From NCBI RefSeq assembly GCF_024713945.1, contig NC_134681.1, positions 3,180,001 through 3,244,000 of the forward strand: 64,000 nucleotides of DNA, written 5' to 3'. The notes under the pieces are model-generated. The model was given only the letters and a program-made list of their open reading frames with translations, ran no database searches and was not told the DNA's origin. The translations under genes and the position numbers were made by a program. Source of the DNA: Dermatophagoides farinae (taxonomy: Eukaryota; Arthropoda; Arachnida; Sarcoptiformes; Pyroglyphidae). This document shows positions 27,339 through 38,905 of the stretch, one piece after another (position 1 is the stretch's first letter; every line of letters starts with the position of its first letter).

Positions 27339-30300
27339 ATGATTTATACAACAACATCATCAGCATCAGCATCATCATCATGTTTATTTTTATTATTTAT
27401 AATAATGATTTCCACATTTACATTTGTAAATTCATTGCCCAGTTCTATCAATGTCGGTAAGGTTTTTTTTTACATTATAAAACCGCTACCAATACTTCCA
27501 TCTATCGTCGATGATTTTTATGATTTTTGCAATTTTCTAATTCTAAAAATAGGTGCCGTATTCACACATGATCGTCTGGATCAAGAGATTGCCTTCAAAT
27601 TGGCCATTAAACGTATCAATTCGGATCGTATAATTTTACCGCATACAAAATTGATACCGAAAATTGAACATATACAAAAACATGATAGTTTTCATGCTGA
27701 TAAAAAAGTTTGTGGCCTATTGCATACAGGGGTTGTGGCCATATTTGATCCACTTGATGGTTACATATCTCGTCATTTACAATCAATTTGTGATGCATTA
27801 GATATACCGCATTTAGAAACACGTTGGGATTTTACAACCAAACGTGATGATCTGTCGGTGAATTTGTATCCAAAGCCAAATGTTTTGGCTAGAGCATATG
27901 TTGATATAGTAAAAGCATGGAATTGGAATCAATTTGCCATTGTTTATGAAGATAATGAAGGACTGATACGTTTACAGGATTTCTTCAAAGAAGCTGAATC
28001 CTTGAATTGGCGTATTAAACTACATCAATTTAAACCAGGTAAACCATATCGTGAAACATTTTGGAAAGTTAAAAATGATGGTGAAAAAAACATTATATTG
28101 GATGTGAAAAATGAGAATATTTTTCGAGCTTTAAAACATGTAAGTTTCAATCGAATCGAATTTGAGTTTGTAAAATTTATTGAAAAATTATCACTTTTTT
28201 CACAAAAAAAAACTACAGGCACAACAAGTTGGCCTGATAACCGAATCGCATAGTTATCTGATAACACAATTAGATTTACATACAATTGATTTAGAGGATT
28301 TTAAATTTGGTAAAACAAAAATAACCGCATTCAAGATAATTGATGATTCAAATGAAGAGCTCAAATTATTACGCGAAGATTGGCGTTCCGAATTTCCAAA
28401 ATATTATTCACCAGAAATTTCGGTAAGTTGAAAAAATTATTAATTAAAATCATTTGGTCAATTTTTTTTTCGTCTCTTGGCAATTCTAATAGACTGAATC
28501 GGCATTGATTTATGATGCTGTTAAATTATTGGCAACCGCCATACGTGAATTAGATCATGGACAATCAATCGAAATACAACAAGTTAGCTGCGAAAGTAGT
28601 GTACCATGGTCACATGGTAGTTCCTTAATAAATTATATGCGTCCGGTATGTGTTTTTGTAATGAATTTTTTTGATTTTTTGTTTAATTTTACTCCTTTTC
28701 ACCACAAAGATTGAATTTCGTGGCATAACCGGTTTAGTTGGCTTCAATGATCTTGGTTTCCGTTCATCAATAACATTATCAGTGGTAACGGTATCACCAC
28801 AAGGTTTGGAAGAAATCGGTACATGGTCTGAAGACGTGGAACAAGAACGTCGTTTAAATATATCGCGTGATTGGACCATACATTATTCATCATCAGCATT
28901 AGAGAATAAAACATTGATCATTACAACGATTTTGAATGATCCATACACGATGATTAAAGATTCATCATTTAAACGTATTGGTAATGATCAATTTGAAGGC
29001 TATGCAATTGATTTGATATCGGAATTATCGAAACTTTTACATTTCAATTATGAGTTTCGATTGGTAAAAGATGGTGCATACGGTCGGCCGGATAAAGAAG
29101 GTAATTGGAATGGTATGATGGGCGAATTAATACGTGGTGAAGCTGATCTGGCCGTTGCTGACCTGACCATTACGTCGAAACGTGAAGATGCTGTTGATTT
29201 TACACATCCATTTATGAATACTGGGATTAGTATTCTTTACAAGAAACCAACGAAAAAAATTACATCATTATTCTCATTTCTATCACCATTTTCAAATGTT
29301 GTTTGGATCTATGTCGTCTGTGCTTATATCGGGGTTTCGTCAATGTTATTCATCGTTGGACGTATTTCACCATATGAATGGGAAAATCCACATCCTTGTC
29401 GACAGAATGAACAAGTTCTTGAGAATGCATTCAGTTTATCAAATAGTTTTTGGTTCACAATCGGATCACTGATGCAACAAGCATCGGATTTAACTCCCAA
29501 GTAAGTTTTCGAATTCGCATTCAATATTTATATTCATTGTGTGGTGGCGTGATAACCTCATTAATGATGAACCACAATTCGAACAGATGAGTTTAGTGTA
29601 AATATGTTTTTGGGCCTAGTCGAATAAACGTAGTCAATAAATAAACTACCATTATACAATTAATTTTGTTTTCTATTTTCAAAGAGCAATGTCCACCAGA
29701 ACAATTGCATCGATTTGGTATTTTTTTACATTGATTATGATTGCATCATATACGGCTAATTTGGCTGCATTTTTAACTGTCGAGAAAATTGTTTATCCAA
29801 TTGAAAATGCTGAAGGATTAGCGACACAAGAGAAAATTAAATATGGTTGCCTTGGGTCTGGATCGACTGCATCATTTTTTGCTGAATCTAATATAACAAC
29901 ATATAAGAAAATGTGGGATTTTATGAGCAAACATTCAGATGTTTTCATGAAATCCAATGAAGAAGGTCGAAAAACTGTCGAGAAAGCCGATGGAATGTAT
30001 GCCTATCTGATGGAATCAGCATCGATTGAATATATTATCGAAAGAAATTGTAATCTAACACAGATTGGTGGCCTTTTAGATTCTAAAGGATATGGTGTCG
30101 CAACACGAAAAGGTGAACAATGTTGTTTTTTACCTGTTTAAATCTGAAAATTTTTTTTTCTCTTTTCAAAACTGATATTTATATAGATTCACCATATCGT
30201 ACACCATTATCGCAAGCAATATTAAAACTACAAGAAAGTGGTGCATTATTAACATTGAAAGAACGATGGTGGAAACAGAAAAAAGGTGGTGGCCAATGTA

Positions 30301-32016
30301 TTGATGATCCAAAAAAAAGTTCTGGTTCAGTAACGCCATTAAAAATTGATAATGTTGGCGGTGTATTTGTTGTATTATTGGGTGGCTTAAGTTTTTCATT
30401 ATTTGTCGTGATACTAGAATTTGTTTGGAAATCACGTTATGAACAACCATCGCAACAAAATAATGATCAGGTAATAATGATCAATTTTGTTCGAAATATT
30501 TTGATAAATAATAAATCGAAATCAAATTACGTTGATAATTAGATTAGATTAGACCTCACTCTCCATTAGAGATGATTCATTTTCATTTTGAAATTGTCAA
30601 ATCTCAATCATTATATTTGTCAACGATAAAAGCTGTAATTAGATTTTTGAAAAAAAAAAATTGAAAAAGTTCAATTTCCCACGATCGATAGATTCAGGAA
30701 ATGATTCAAGTTGGATATGAAGAGAAAAAACAGTAAACAAATTACAAATTTCAAATTAATTTACTTTTTTCTTCTGTTAATTATTCATCCAATTATCAGG
30801 AATTTTAATTTTTTTTTCTCGTTTTCTTTCTCTCCAAAATAAAAAAAAAAATTAGAATGAAACAATTTGTGAAGAAATGATGAATGATTTAAAATTTGCG
30901 CTAATGTGTCAATCATCATCAAAATTGGTATCAATTTCATCGATTGATGGTCATCATCATCATCATCAACATCATCGTAATCACAATCATCGTCGTTATA
31001 GTCAATCAAATATAATAGCATCATCGATGATGACAACGACTACGCCATCAAAATCAATTATTGTACCAAAAGTGTCTTCAACACCATTATTATTTAGTGA
31101 TTATCATCATCAACATCAGCATGCGTATTCTCATCAACCACAACATCAGGTTCAACAACAACAAGGTTATCAACAATATGATTATGAACCACAAAGACGT
31201 CTAATAGCTGGCGGTGGTGGTGGCACTGGTATTGGTAATCAATATTGTCAATATCATCCTCATGATGGTGATGACATTGATGGTAATGGTCAAATTAATC
31301 AATCATCAAATAACAATAAATCATCATCATATCTAATACGAAATTCAACAGCAACAACAACACGTTCATTACCACAATCAATCATGAATCGTACAAATAA
31401 AATATCATCATTATCGATGTCAACAAATTATAATACTGGTGATTCATCAAATTTATTGATACAGAAACCACCATCAACAGCGAAACAATCATCAAGATCG
31501 TTATTATATCATTCTGATAATTGTAAATTAAATCGTGATTTAGAATCATTACAATCATCAAATAATAATCCTATAAAAATGAATCAGAATATTCTGAGTG
31601 GTGGTAGTACGGCAACAACATGGCATCGTACAGCATCATCAAAATCATCAACTAATCAACAACAGCAGCAATTTATTATTGCAAAAAATTTGGTTCCAAG
31701 ACCACGTTCAGGTTTGGATAGCCATCATCAACAACAATCGCAGCATCAGCAGCAGCAGCAGCAGCAACCACAGAAACAATATCGTAATACAACACAACAA
31801 CAAGCTCAATGTATAAATAGTAATAGTTTATCCAATCTGCCAACAATCAATGTAACAGATGATCATGATAATAACAATGTACAGCCATCAACAACAACAA
31901 CAACATTGACAAAAAGTGGTAGTATAGGACGTTTAGTTTTAACCGATAATAATGCAAATTTAATTTCACATAAACGTTATAATATTCCATTGATTAATGC
32001 ATCAATACTTGATTGA
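27339..32016 (+). CDS. Grik2: Kainate-type ionotropic glutamate receptor subunit
   Basis: Glutamate-gated cation channel subunit of the neuronal plasma membrane. Exons: 27339-27456, 27553-28139, 28219-28422, 28493-28645, 28710-29500, 29685-30112, 30187-30470, 30856-32016, joining in phase to 1241 aa. Order: signal peptide, amino-terminal LIVBP-like domain (about 37-410), ligand-binding S1 (from about 421), M1 (550-572), pore loop with Gln at the Q/R position (610), M3 with SYTANLAAF (639-647), S2 with YLMES (Glu728), M4 (817-840). Ligand Arg is 512 and the Glu-Gly-Tyr motif precedes it. The GluK Pro-Leu-Ala/Thr triad reads Asp-Leu-Thr (505-507), as I recall for the arthropod KaiR1D/GluRII group. 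After M4 a GluK-like stretch in exon 8 (about 857-878) leads into a roughly 360-aa Ser/Asn/Gln/His-rich tail. The symbol marks the family; the exact orthologue is unsure, as is the start codon. Confidence 0.9.
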
Positions 32017-32063
32017 TTGATTAATATATCGATTTTAATTTGATACAAAACAAAACAAAAAAA

Positions 32064-32105
32064 CAAAAACAAAAACAAAAACAAAAACAAAAACAAAAAC
32101 AAAAC
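32064..32105. repeat. (AAAAAC)n tract in receptor 3' region
   Basis: Tandem CAAAAA hexamers begin some 50 bases after the kainate receptor stop codon, inside its predicted 3' UTR. Confidence 0.8.
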
Positions 32106-32257
32106 AAACTAGTCCGTATTGATTATGATTGAAAAAACATTTATATAATTAAATAAGCTCAATATTTTAGACAAGACGCAAACAAGCAAACACAAATAAA
32201 CGTTGAAAAAAATTTGGTTGATGAAAACGAAATTCTCAACCAATTTTGCTGCTGTTT

Positions 32258-32261
<4 letters not shown>

Positions 32262-32308
<47 letters not shown>
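32262..32308. repeat. (TC)23 tract
   Basis: A pure CT run between the kainate receptor stop and the facing Cys-rich gene. It lies inside the predicted receptor 3' UTR. Confidence 0.9.
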
Positions 32309-32312
<4 letters not shown>

Positions 32313-32352
32313 TAAACTGACAAACATTTTTTTCTTCTTCTTTTTTGTCTTA

Positions 32353-32358
32353 TTTATT
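32353..32358 (-). terminator. Poly(A) signal AATAAA, Cys-rich gene
   Basis: TTTATT on the + strand is AATAAA on the minus strand, about 120 nt past the stop of the Cys-rich gene. It lies upstream of the facing gene's own signal at 32381, so the two 3' ends would overlap. Confidence 0.4.
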
Positions 32359-32380
32359 TGAAATTCAATCTATTTAATTC

Positions 32381-32386
32381 AATAAA
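32381..32386 (+). terminator. Poly(A) signal AATAAA, kainate receptor
   Basis: A canonical AATAAA about 365 nt past the receptor stop codon and about 90 bases before the stop codon of the convergent gene. Confidence 0.45.
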
Positions 32387-32477
32387 ATTTTTAAATAATT
32401 TTACCGAAAATCCGGTATTTTTATCATTAAAATCTACATTGTAAATGAAATATTTGAAATGTGAATATATTAATCAC

Positions 32478-33407
32478 TTATAATAAAAATTCCAATTGCC
32501 CACGCGTTATCGATATTATTATTATTATCAGCTTAATAATCGATAATGATGATTGCAGCATCGTTTGTTGTTGTTTGGATGTGGATGAATTTTTCTGAAA
32601 ATTTTCTGAAATTTTCCATTGCTGAATTGTTTGTTGCGAAGCAATGATGGATGATGACCACTGATTTGAACATTGATTCAAATGTGTATAAGTAAGACAA
32701 TGTTGCATTAACAGTGAATCACTTATTTCTGTTGAATATTGTAGAAAAAATTTGATTGAACCATCATCATGATGATGATTTATATAGCAATCATTTAAAA
32801 TTGAACGATGTTGACATTCAATTGAGGATTTATAAATGCAACAAAATTGTTGAATATCATTATCGTCGTTATTGGTGGTGGATAATTGTCGAAATTGATT
32901 CAAAATTTGCCAACAATTTTTGACGGTCGTACGTTTAAAACACGATGCATATCGTAGATAATCTAGTGTGAATGATATAAAAAAAAAATTTATTTTAATT
33001 TTTTTTCAAACTTTTGAAAATTTTTTGTTTGTTTCAAAACTACCATTTTGTATAGTTAAATTATGACATATTAATTGTAAAACATTTCTAGTGCCATTAA
33101 TTATGTTCCATATCATTTTATTCATTGATCGTGGCATACATTTATCCAAATAATTCTGTGTACAATGATCACCATATTCTAATAATTGACATGTACGTTG
33201 TAATTCCGGATATGTTATCGGAAATGATAACCGAGAATTATTCGTCACACTTATTATATATTGAAGACATTGGTCCAGTTTTTTATGCTTACAATTCGAT
33301 ATTGATTCTCGTTGTTTGTTCATTGATGCATCCACATTTGAATGATTATAAATTATCAAAATTATTATCAATGATGCTGCTATTATGCTTGCTGATAATG
33401 GCGACAT
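32478..33407 (-). CDS. Cys-rich secreted protein, unknown function
   Basis: Exons 33407-33044 and 32962-32478 join in phase 1 to 282 aa. The ATG is followed by a strong signal peptide (Ser/Ala/Ile-rich, about residues 1-27). The body has about a dozen cysteines in two blocks: Cys-x8-Cys-Leu-Gln, then Cys, Cys and Cys-Met-Pro in exon 1, and Cys-Phe-Lys, Cys-Trp, Cys-Cys-x-Tyr, Cys, Cys, Cys and Cys in exon 2, with several Asn-x-Ser/Thr sites. From memory this spacing resembles a widespread arthropod family of secreted 12-Cys proteins without known function. The C-terminus has a Leu/Ile-rich hydrophobic stretch that could be a GPI signal or membrane anchor, though an Arg near the end argues against a clean GPI signal. 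It is convergent with the kainate receptor. Confidence 0.7.
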
Positions 33408-34020
33408 TATGATATGATCATGACAAACTATTCAAATGAAATGAAATCGTCATTGTCTATCGTCACAATCATTTTTTTTTTTTTGTCGAACCATATGGAT
33501 TACCATGAATCGAACTGAAATTCTAAAAAAAAACCCAAAATTCAAAAAAATTTTGATCACGTTGCATGCATGTGTGTTTGTTTATGCAAAAAAAAACAAA
33601 AACAAAAAAAAAAGTTTTTCGAATTTTTCTTATTCAAACACACAAAAAATTCATTTCATCTGTTTTTTAGCATCAGAATTTTTTTTAATTCAATTTAAAT
33701 TCTATTCGTAGAAACAAAGATAGAAAGCAAAAGTTTTACTTTTTTTTTCTCAAGAAGACACAGGTTCTTTTGAATATAGATCGTGATGTGACAACCTGAG
33801 GGCAGCATAATTTATCCATTTGCCAAGAGTTAACTTATTTTCTACAGAAAAAATTTGAATGAATTTTTTTCTCCATTTAATCCGGATGCAAAATTGATTC
33901 CATCAATTCAAGTTGCAATCAATTCTTTTTTCTAAAAGGATAAAAAATAAAAATCTCACTCAGCTATGCAACAATTAGTTACATAGCAAGCATGCACACA
34001 CACACACACACAAACAACTG

Positions 34021-34039
34021 GCGTAGTAAGTTACTACGC
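34021..34039. repeat. 19-bp palindrome
   Basis: GCGTAGTAA, a single G, then TTACTACGC: perfect 9-bp arms. Its unique, relatively G+C-rich sequence in the divergent Cys-rich/Notch region makes a dimeric protein-binding site conceivable. Confidence 0.75.
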
Positions 34040-35388
34040 TAGCTACGATTTATTATATATTTACGACGAAGAAGATGATGATGATGACAAAAAGATAATA
34101 ATGTGACACTACCTTCCACTTATATTATTTTGATGATGATGATAATGATTGGTAATCGCTATCTCTGTATTGTTATTATCCCACGCTCTCTCTAGCTCTC
34201 TAAGATGAAAAAAGATGTCGACCATATATCCGTGTGATATCTTCTATCTATCTATTCTATATTTATAGCTCGTGCAGCAGAATTACGTGTAGCAGTAGTA
34301 CACACGTAGTATTTACCACTTGATGATGTAATGTTGTTGTGTGTGTGGAGGGTAGTGATTTTTTTTTTGGGTTGTCAATTGTGCATATACTTATTATTAT
34401 TATTATCATCATCATCTACTTGAAAAAAATAAGGGAAAATAAGAGAATTAATGTAGAGATGAAGACCAGAAACAAAAACAACAGCAACAAAAAAAAACAG
34501 AAGCCGGAGTATAATTTTTTTTTTTTTTGGTTCTCACGGTACGGACCTAACTAGCGCGTTTCGCTTCATCGTTTTTGTTTCATTTCATACGCTCGACCGA
34601 ATTAGCTACATAGTCACTATTTTTCTTCATCGCTTTATTATTTGTATACAGGACAAAATCTGCAATAATCATCACATTCATGATGATGATGACAATTTTG
34701 AGTTGAAATTAAGAATGAATTTAATTATATCTATCTAGAATCCAAGATGATGATGGTCAAGCCATTTCGAAAAATGCAAAACCAAGACGATGAAAAAAGT
34801 TTTACCTATTGATCCAAATTGATACCATTGAATTTCGTTCCAGAAACTCATACATACACGGGAAATATGTCTGTTTTTCTTGGTCTGTTTTGGGTTTATT
34901 CATTTTTAACATTTTCCATACACGCATTGAAATTAAAGCAGATGTTTTTTCTCTCTTTCTCTTTCCAAAATATTCAACAATAGTCATCGGTGGGTAAATA
35001 AACCATTTCAAATCCGAATGTATGTCCCTCTCTCTCTCTCTCTTTTTCCATCAAGTTTTGACAATCAATGTTGACCGGGGACCTATCCTTAAAAAAAAAA
35101 ATTTGCTGAGCAAGCTAGGTCGATTTGGGTAAATATTGCCGTCGTCATTTTTTTATTATTATTATCACTACCAACAACAACAATATCCGCACTAAATAAC
35201 CAAAAGAAAAAAAATTTTTAACTTCAAGCCCTCAATTTTTTTTCGGAAATGTTTTTCATTCTAAAACCAAGCGAATGAACGAACGAACGAACGAACGAAC
35301 GAGAGAGCAAGAAGAGAAGCAATGAAATAAAATAGCACTGGAATCAAAATGAAAAAAAAATCTAATACACTTTCCTTCTCCTAAGAAA

Positions 35389-35401
35389 CGGTCAAAGGTC
35401 A
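35389..35401 (+). promoter_or_regulatory. DR1-like nuclear receptor element
   Basis: CGGTCAAAGGTCA: two AGGTCA-type half-sites (the first with one mismatch) in direct repeat with a 1-nt spacer. This is the arrangement bound by HNF4 and RXR/USP-type receptors in animals. It lies about 5.7 kb upstream of the Notch coding start. By-eye match only. Confidence 0.3.
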
Positions 35402-35723
35402 GTGCATATCTGTGTACTTTGAGTGTTGTTGATTTTTTTTTATTTCACATATCTTTTTTTGACCTTCCTATTACCTATTGCTATTGCCATTGCTACTACT
35501 ACTATCATTATTATGACTTGACACATAACCAACAGAAAAAAAACAAGAAAAATATGCAACAAATGATATTTTGACCAAATGATCTAGAAGTAAAAATTTT
35601 TTTAAAAAAAGGAAAGTAGAGTGAGAGAGAAAAACATCTGCTCAATTATAAAACGATCAATAAATGGTGAATTCAAAAACGCATTCAATACGAATCACAA
35701 AAATTCCAATGTTTTTTTTTTAG

Positions 35724-35803
35724 TTATCCGTTTACCATATGTGTTGGATGTTTCCGCATCCGAAGATTCAATTCAATCATTAATTGAATGGGAGGTGCTG
35801 TAA
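35724..35803 (+). other. Candidate 3'-terminal coding exon, unknown gene
   Basis: A long T-run ending in AG (35722-35723) is followed by 26 codons of non-repetitive sequence (Ile-Arg-Leu-Pro-Tyr-Val-Leu-Asp, later Leu-Ile-Glu-Trp-Glu-Val-Leu) with codon use like the real genes, then TAA. An AATAAA-like word follows within about 35 nt. It looks like a last exon, but I find no convincing upstream exon and do not recognise the protein. Confidence 0.25.
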
Positions 35804-37551
35804 TGTAAAGAAATTCAAAACAAAACAAAAAAATAAATTATCGATTAAATGGTGATTGATTAAGAGATTAAAACTGATTGGTAGGAAAAATTTTCTTTTC
35901 ATTCCAATTATCAGCCATTATCATCATCATTGGATGTGAGCCAAACTATAATGACATTGTCCTCGAAACAAAAACGAAACAAACGAAAAAAAATTTACAA
36001 ATTCAGCTAGCTTTAAGCTAAATAATAAAAAAAAGATCTGACAATGATCCACCACCTTAATGACATCATTAATTTGTTTTATTTTATTGTGAAATGAACG
36101 AACGAACAAAAAAAAATTGAATTTCAATCTCATCTTAATGCATCATCATTCAATTTTTTTTTCTGGGGGGGAGGAGAGGAAGCTTGAAAAATTTTAATGG
36201 ATAAAAACAAAATTTGACTTTTTTTTCGTTTCTTGTGTTGGTTTCACACTCGTTCGTTTTATTATTTCACATTTTCAATTTCAATGTGTTTGCCCCCGCA
36301 ACACACAGGACAAACAATTCACACATTTTGTTTTTCTTCTGAAATTTAGCTAGGTTGTTGTTTGCTTCAACAACAGTTTTTTTTTGTCTTCGTCTTTTTT
36401 TTTATTTTATTTTATTGATGAAGAACACATTGAGAGCAGCTTTTTTTCTATCATCATCATCATCGTCGTCGTAGTCGTCGTCGTCGTCGTTGTCGTTGTT
36501 GTTAAAAGACGGCCAAGTCGTTTTTTTAAAAATTTTTTTTTTGTGTGTGTGCCCGCAAGCTACTTCTCACGCTTTTTTTTCCTTTTCAATCTTCAAGTTT
36601 GTTGTTCTGGGGTTCTTCTTGTATCACAACAACGATTTCAATGTCCAATTCTCCAATAGTCTACGAGTTTGTTTATTTTCGTTAAGTCGTCGTCGTCATT
36701 GCTTTTTTTTTGGTTGTATTTTTTTTTCGTACGATCAAATCTCCTCTTTATGATGATAATGATAATTTTTTTTTGTTTTGAAAATTTTTTCTTAAAAATA
36801 AAAAAAAATCATCGCTCATCATTTGTCGCCATTGATATTGGCCTTTGGCCATCATCATTATTACCATCGTTTGTTGTTGTCGGTTTTCATTACATATTAT
36901 TGGCTTGACTATAAGTGGACAATTGGCCATTTTTGGGATGGCCAGTTGAAATTTATTCGGTTTGATGAATGAATGAAATTCTTGTTTATATACCATATTA
37001 ACACACACACAAAAAAATGAATTGCATGTTTTGCCGCTTTTTAAATTTTCTTTTGTCAGTGATTGTTGTTGGTATTCTCACGAAAAAACAACAACAAACG
37101 ACAAATAAATTCTTTTTCAAAGAATAAAAAAAAATTTTTTTTCGTTTCTGTAAATTCGATAAAAAATCAATGATGGTCATTGAATGATTTTTTACTATAT
37201 GGTTGATTGAGTTTTTCATTCATTCATTCATTCTTTTTCATTCAATTCGAAAAGAATCGAGGCCAACTGGAATTCTGTTTGAAATTCATCATCGTCCAAT
37301 CAAAATCCCATATTTTTCTTTGTTAAAAACACATACACAGAAGGCAACTTTTTTTGGTTTTTTATTTCAAAAAAATGTTTTGCTGAACAGAAGAACCAGA
37401 CTATCACAAGCAAATCAAGCAAGCTTTGAAAGCAAGTTAGCGCTTACTAAAAAGAAAGGAAGGAGGGAACTACTACAACAAGCACTAGAGCACCAAAGCA
37501 CACACAATACTACTCAGCTAGCTTTTGTTCGATCATTTTCATTTCAAACAT

Positions 37552-37602
37552 TCAGTCCATTCTATTCATCGACACATAGTTAGTCAGTCATATCATTCAG
37601 TC
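37552..37602 (+). promoter_or_regulatory. Cluster of arthropod initiator motifs (possible Notch TSS)
   Basis: TCAGTC, the arthropod initiator consensus, occurs three times in 51 bp (37552, 37584, 37597), at the end of a unique island without long T-runs (37380-37620). No TATA box is obvious just upstream. The position suits transcription start for a non-coding first exon spliced to 38705 or to Notch exon 2. This is inference. Confidence 0.3.
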
Positions 37603-38704
37603 GATGGTTGGCAGCCATTCCATATTATCATCATAATTTGCTACCTGATTTTTTTTTTGTGTAAAAAACATCCACATTGATCTCGATTCATCAACAACAT
37701 CAACATAAGGAATTTGAAAATTTTTTAAATTTTTTTTTTCTCTAAAATTCGATCATCTGGTCATTTTCAGTGCCTTTTTTTTTTGCTTCTCTATATCCTG
37801 TAATTGTTTTTTTTATTTCATCAATCAATCAATCAATAATCGCGACAACAAGTTCAAAAAATTCATTGGAAATAATTGTGATTAATTTGAATTTTTTTTT
37901 TCAATCGATAATTCCAAGTGTTTGTGGTACGGTTTGCCTGATATTTTATCAAAATCATTTTTTTTTCACCGTTATTTTGAATGATGACGACAAACATAAT
38001 AATGATGATGATAATTAGTCAATCAATCAATCAAACAATAAACAACAACAGTAACGATGATAACTGAATAAAAAAATTGTCATCAAATCAATGAAACATC
38101 ATTCATTCATTTAATTATTAATCATTATTTCTTCTTCGAATCAATCACGTTGGATTTCTATTTAATATTTAAATCAATAATCAATAATTATCATCGATTT
38201 ATATCAAAATATTTCAACAACAAAATCATAAGAAAGAAAGAAAGAAAAAAAAACATCACTGGATTGCCACGTTCGTGAAACATGATAAAGTACAAAGAAC
38301 AAGAAGCTCTGGATAAAATAAAATCATCACCATCATCATTTGAATGAAATGTGTCACCAATTTTGTTTTTTTCTTCGTTTGCATGTTATGTATGTGACAT
38401 GTGTTTGAATGATGAATTTGTTGTGCTGAATATGATTATGAATTTTTTTTTACTCGATAAAAAAAAATTTTCAACTTTATTTGTGTTTTTTTGTGTGTTT
38501 GTGCATCATTCATAAAAATTTTTATTTTTATTCAAATCAATCAATCGATTGATCAATTATTACCAATTTTTTTTTTATTTTTAATCGTGTTTCGTCACTG
38601 TGTGTGTGCGTGTGTAGTATTTTTTTTTTTTTTTGAGTGAGAATTTTCGAATCGTATTATTATTTTTTCTCTCACTTTTGTTTTCTTGAATTTTTATTTA
38701 CCAG

Positions 38705-38905
38705 GCGCGCTAAAAGCGCCATTCATCACATCAGCTGATCTCGTTTCCATTTTTTTTTCTTCTGTTTCATCAAAAAACAAAATGGCTGCCATACAACGAT
38801 TCTCATTACTATTTATCAACATTTGTCTGATATTAATTGTCAATCAATCCAAATTATCATCATCATCGTCATCATTTTATCCATATTCGATCTCGAATTC
38901 TACAT
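38705..38905 (+). other. Orphan exon with ATG and signal peptide (possible Notch exon 1)
   Basis: Bounded by an acceptor (ACCAG at 38700-38704) and a strong donor (GTAAGT from 38906). The ATG at 38782 sits in AAAATGGCT and opens 41 codons: a typical signal peptide (Ala-Ala-Ile-Gln-Arg-Phe, then a Leu/Ile core) and a Ser-rich stretch. It ends in phase 1. It could splice in frame to Notch exon 2 at an acceptor at 41485-41486 or 41398-41399, giving a different Notch N-terminus. Otherwise it belongs to an unidentified gene. The 5' part holds a G+C-rich inverted GGCGC...GCGCC. Confidence 0.45.

Noticed and set aside
34802-35011. Overlapping + and - open frames of about 65 codons
   Set aside because: The minus frame starts at TTG and neither shows a recognisable domain or exon boundaries; probably chance in unique A+T-rich DNA.
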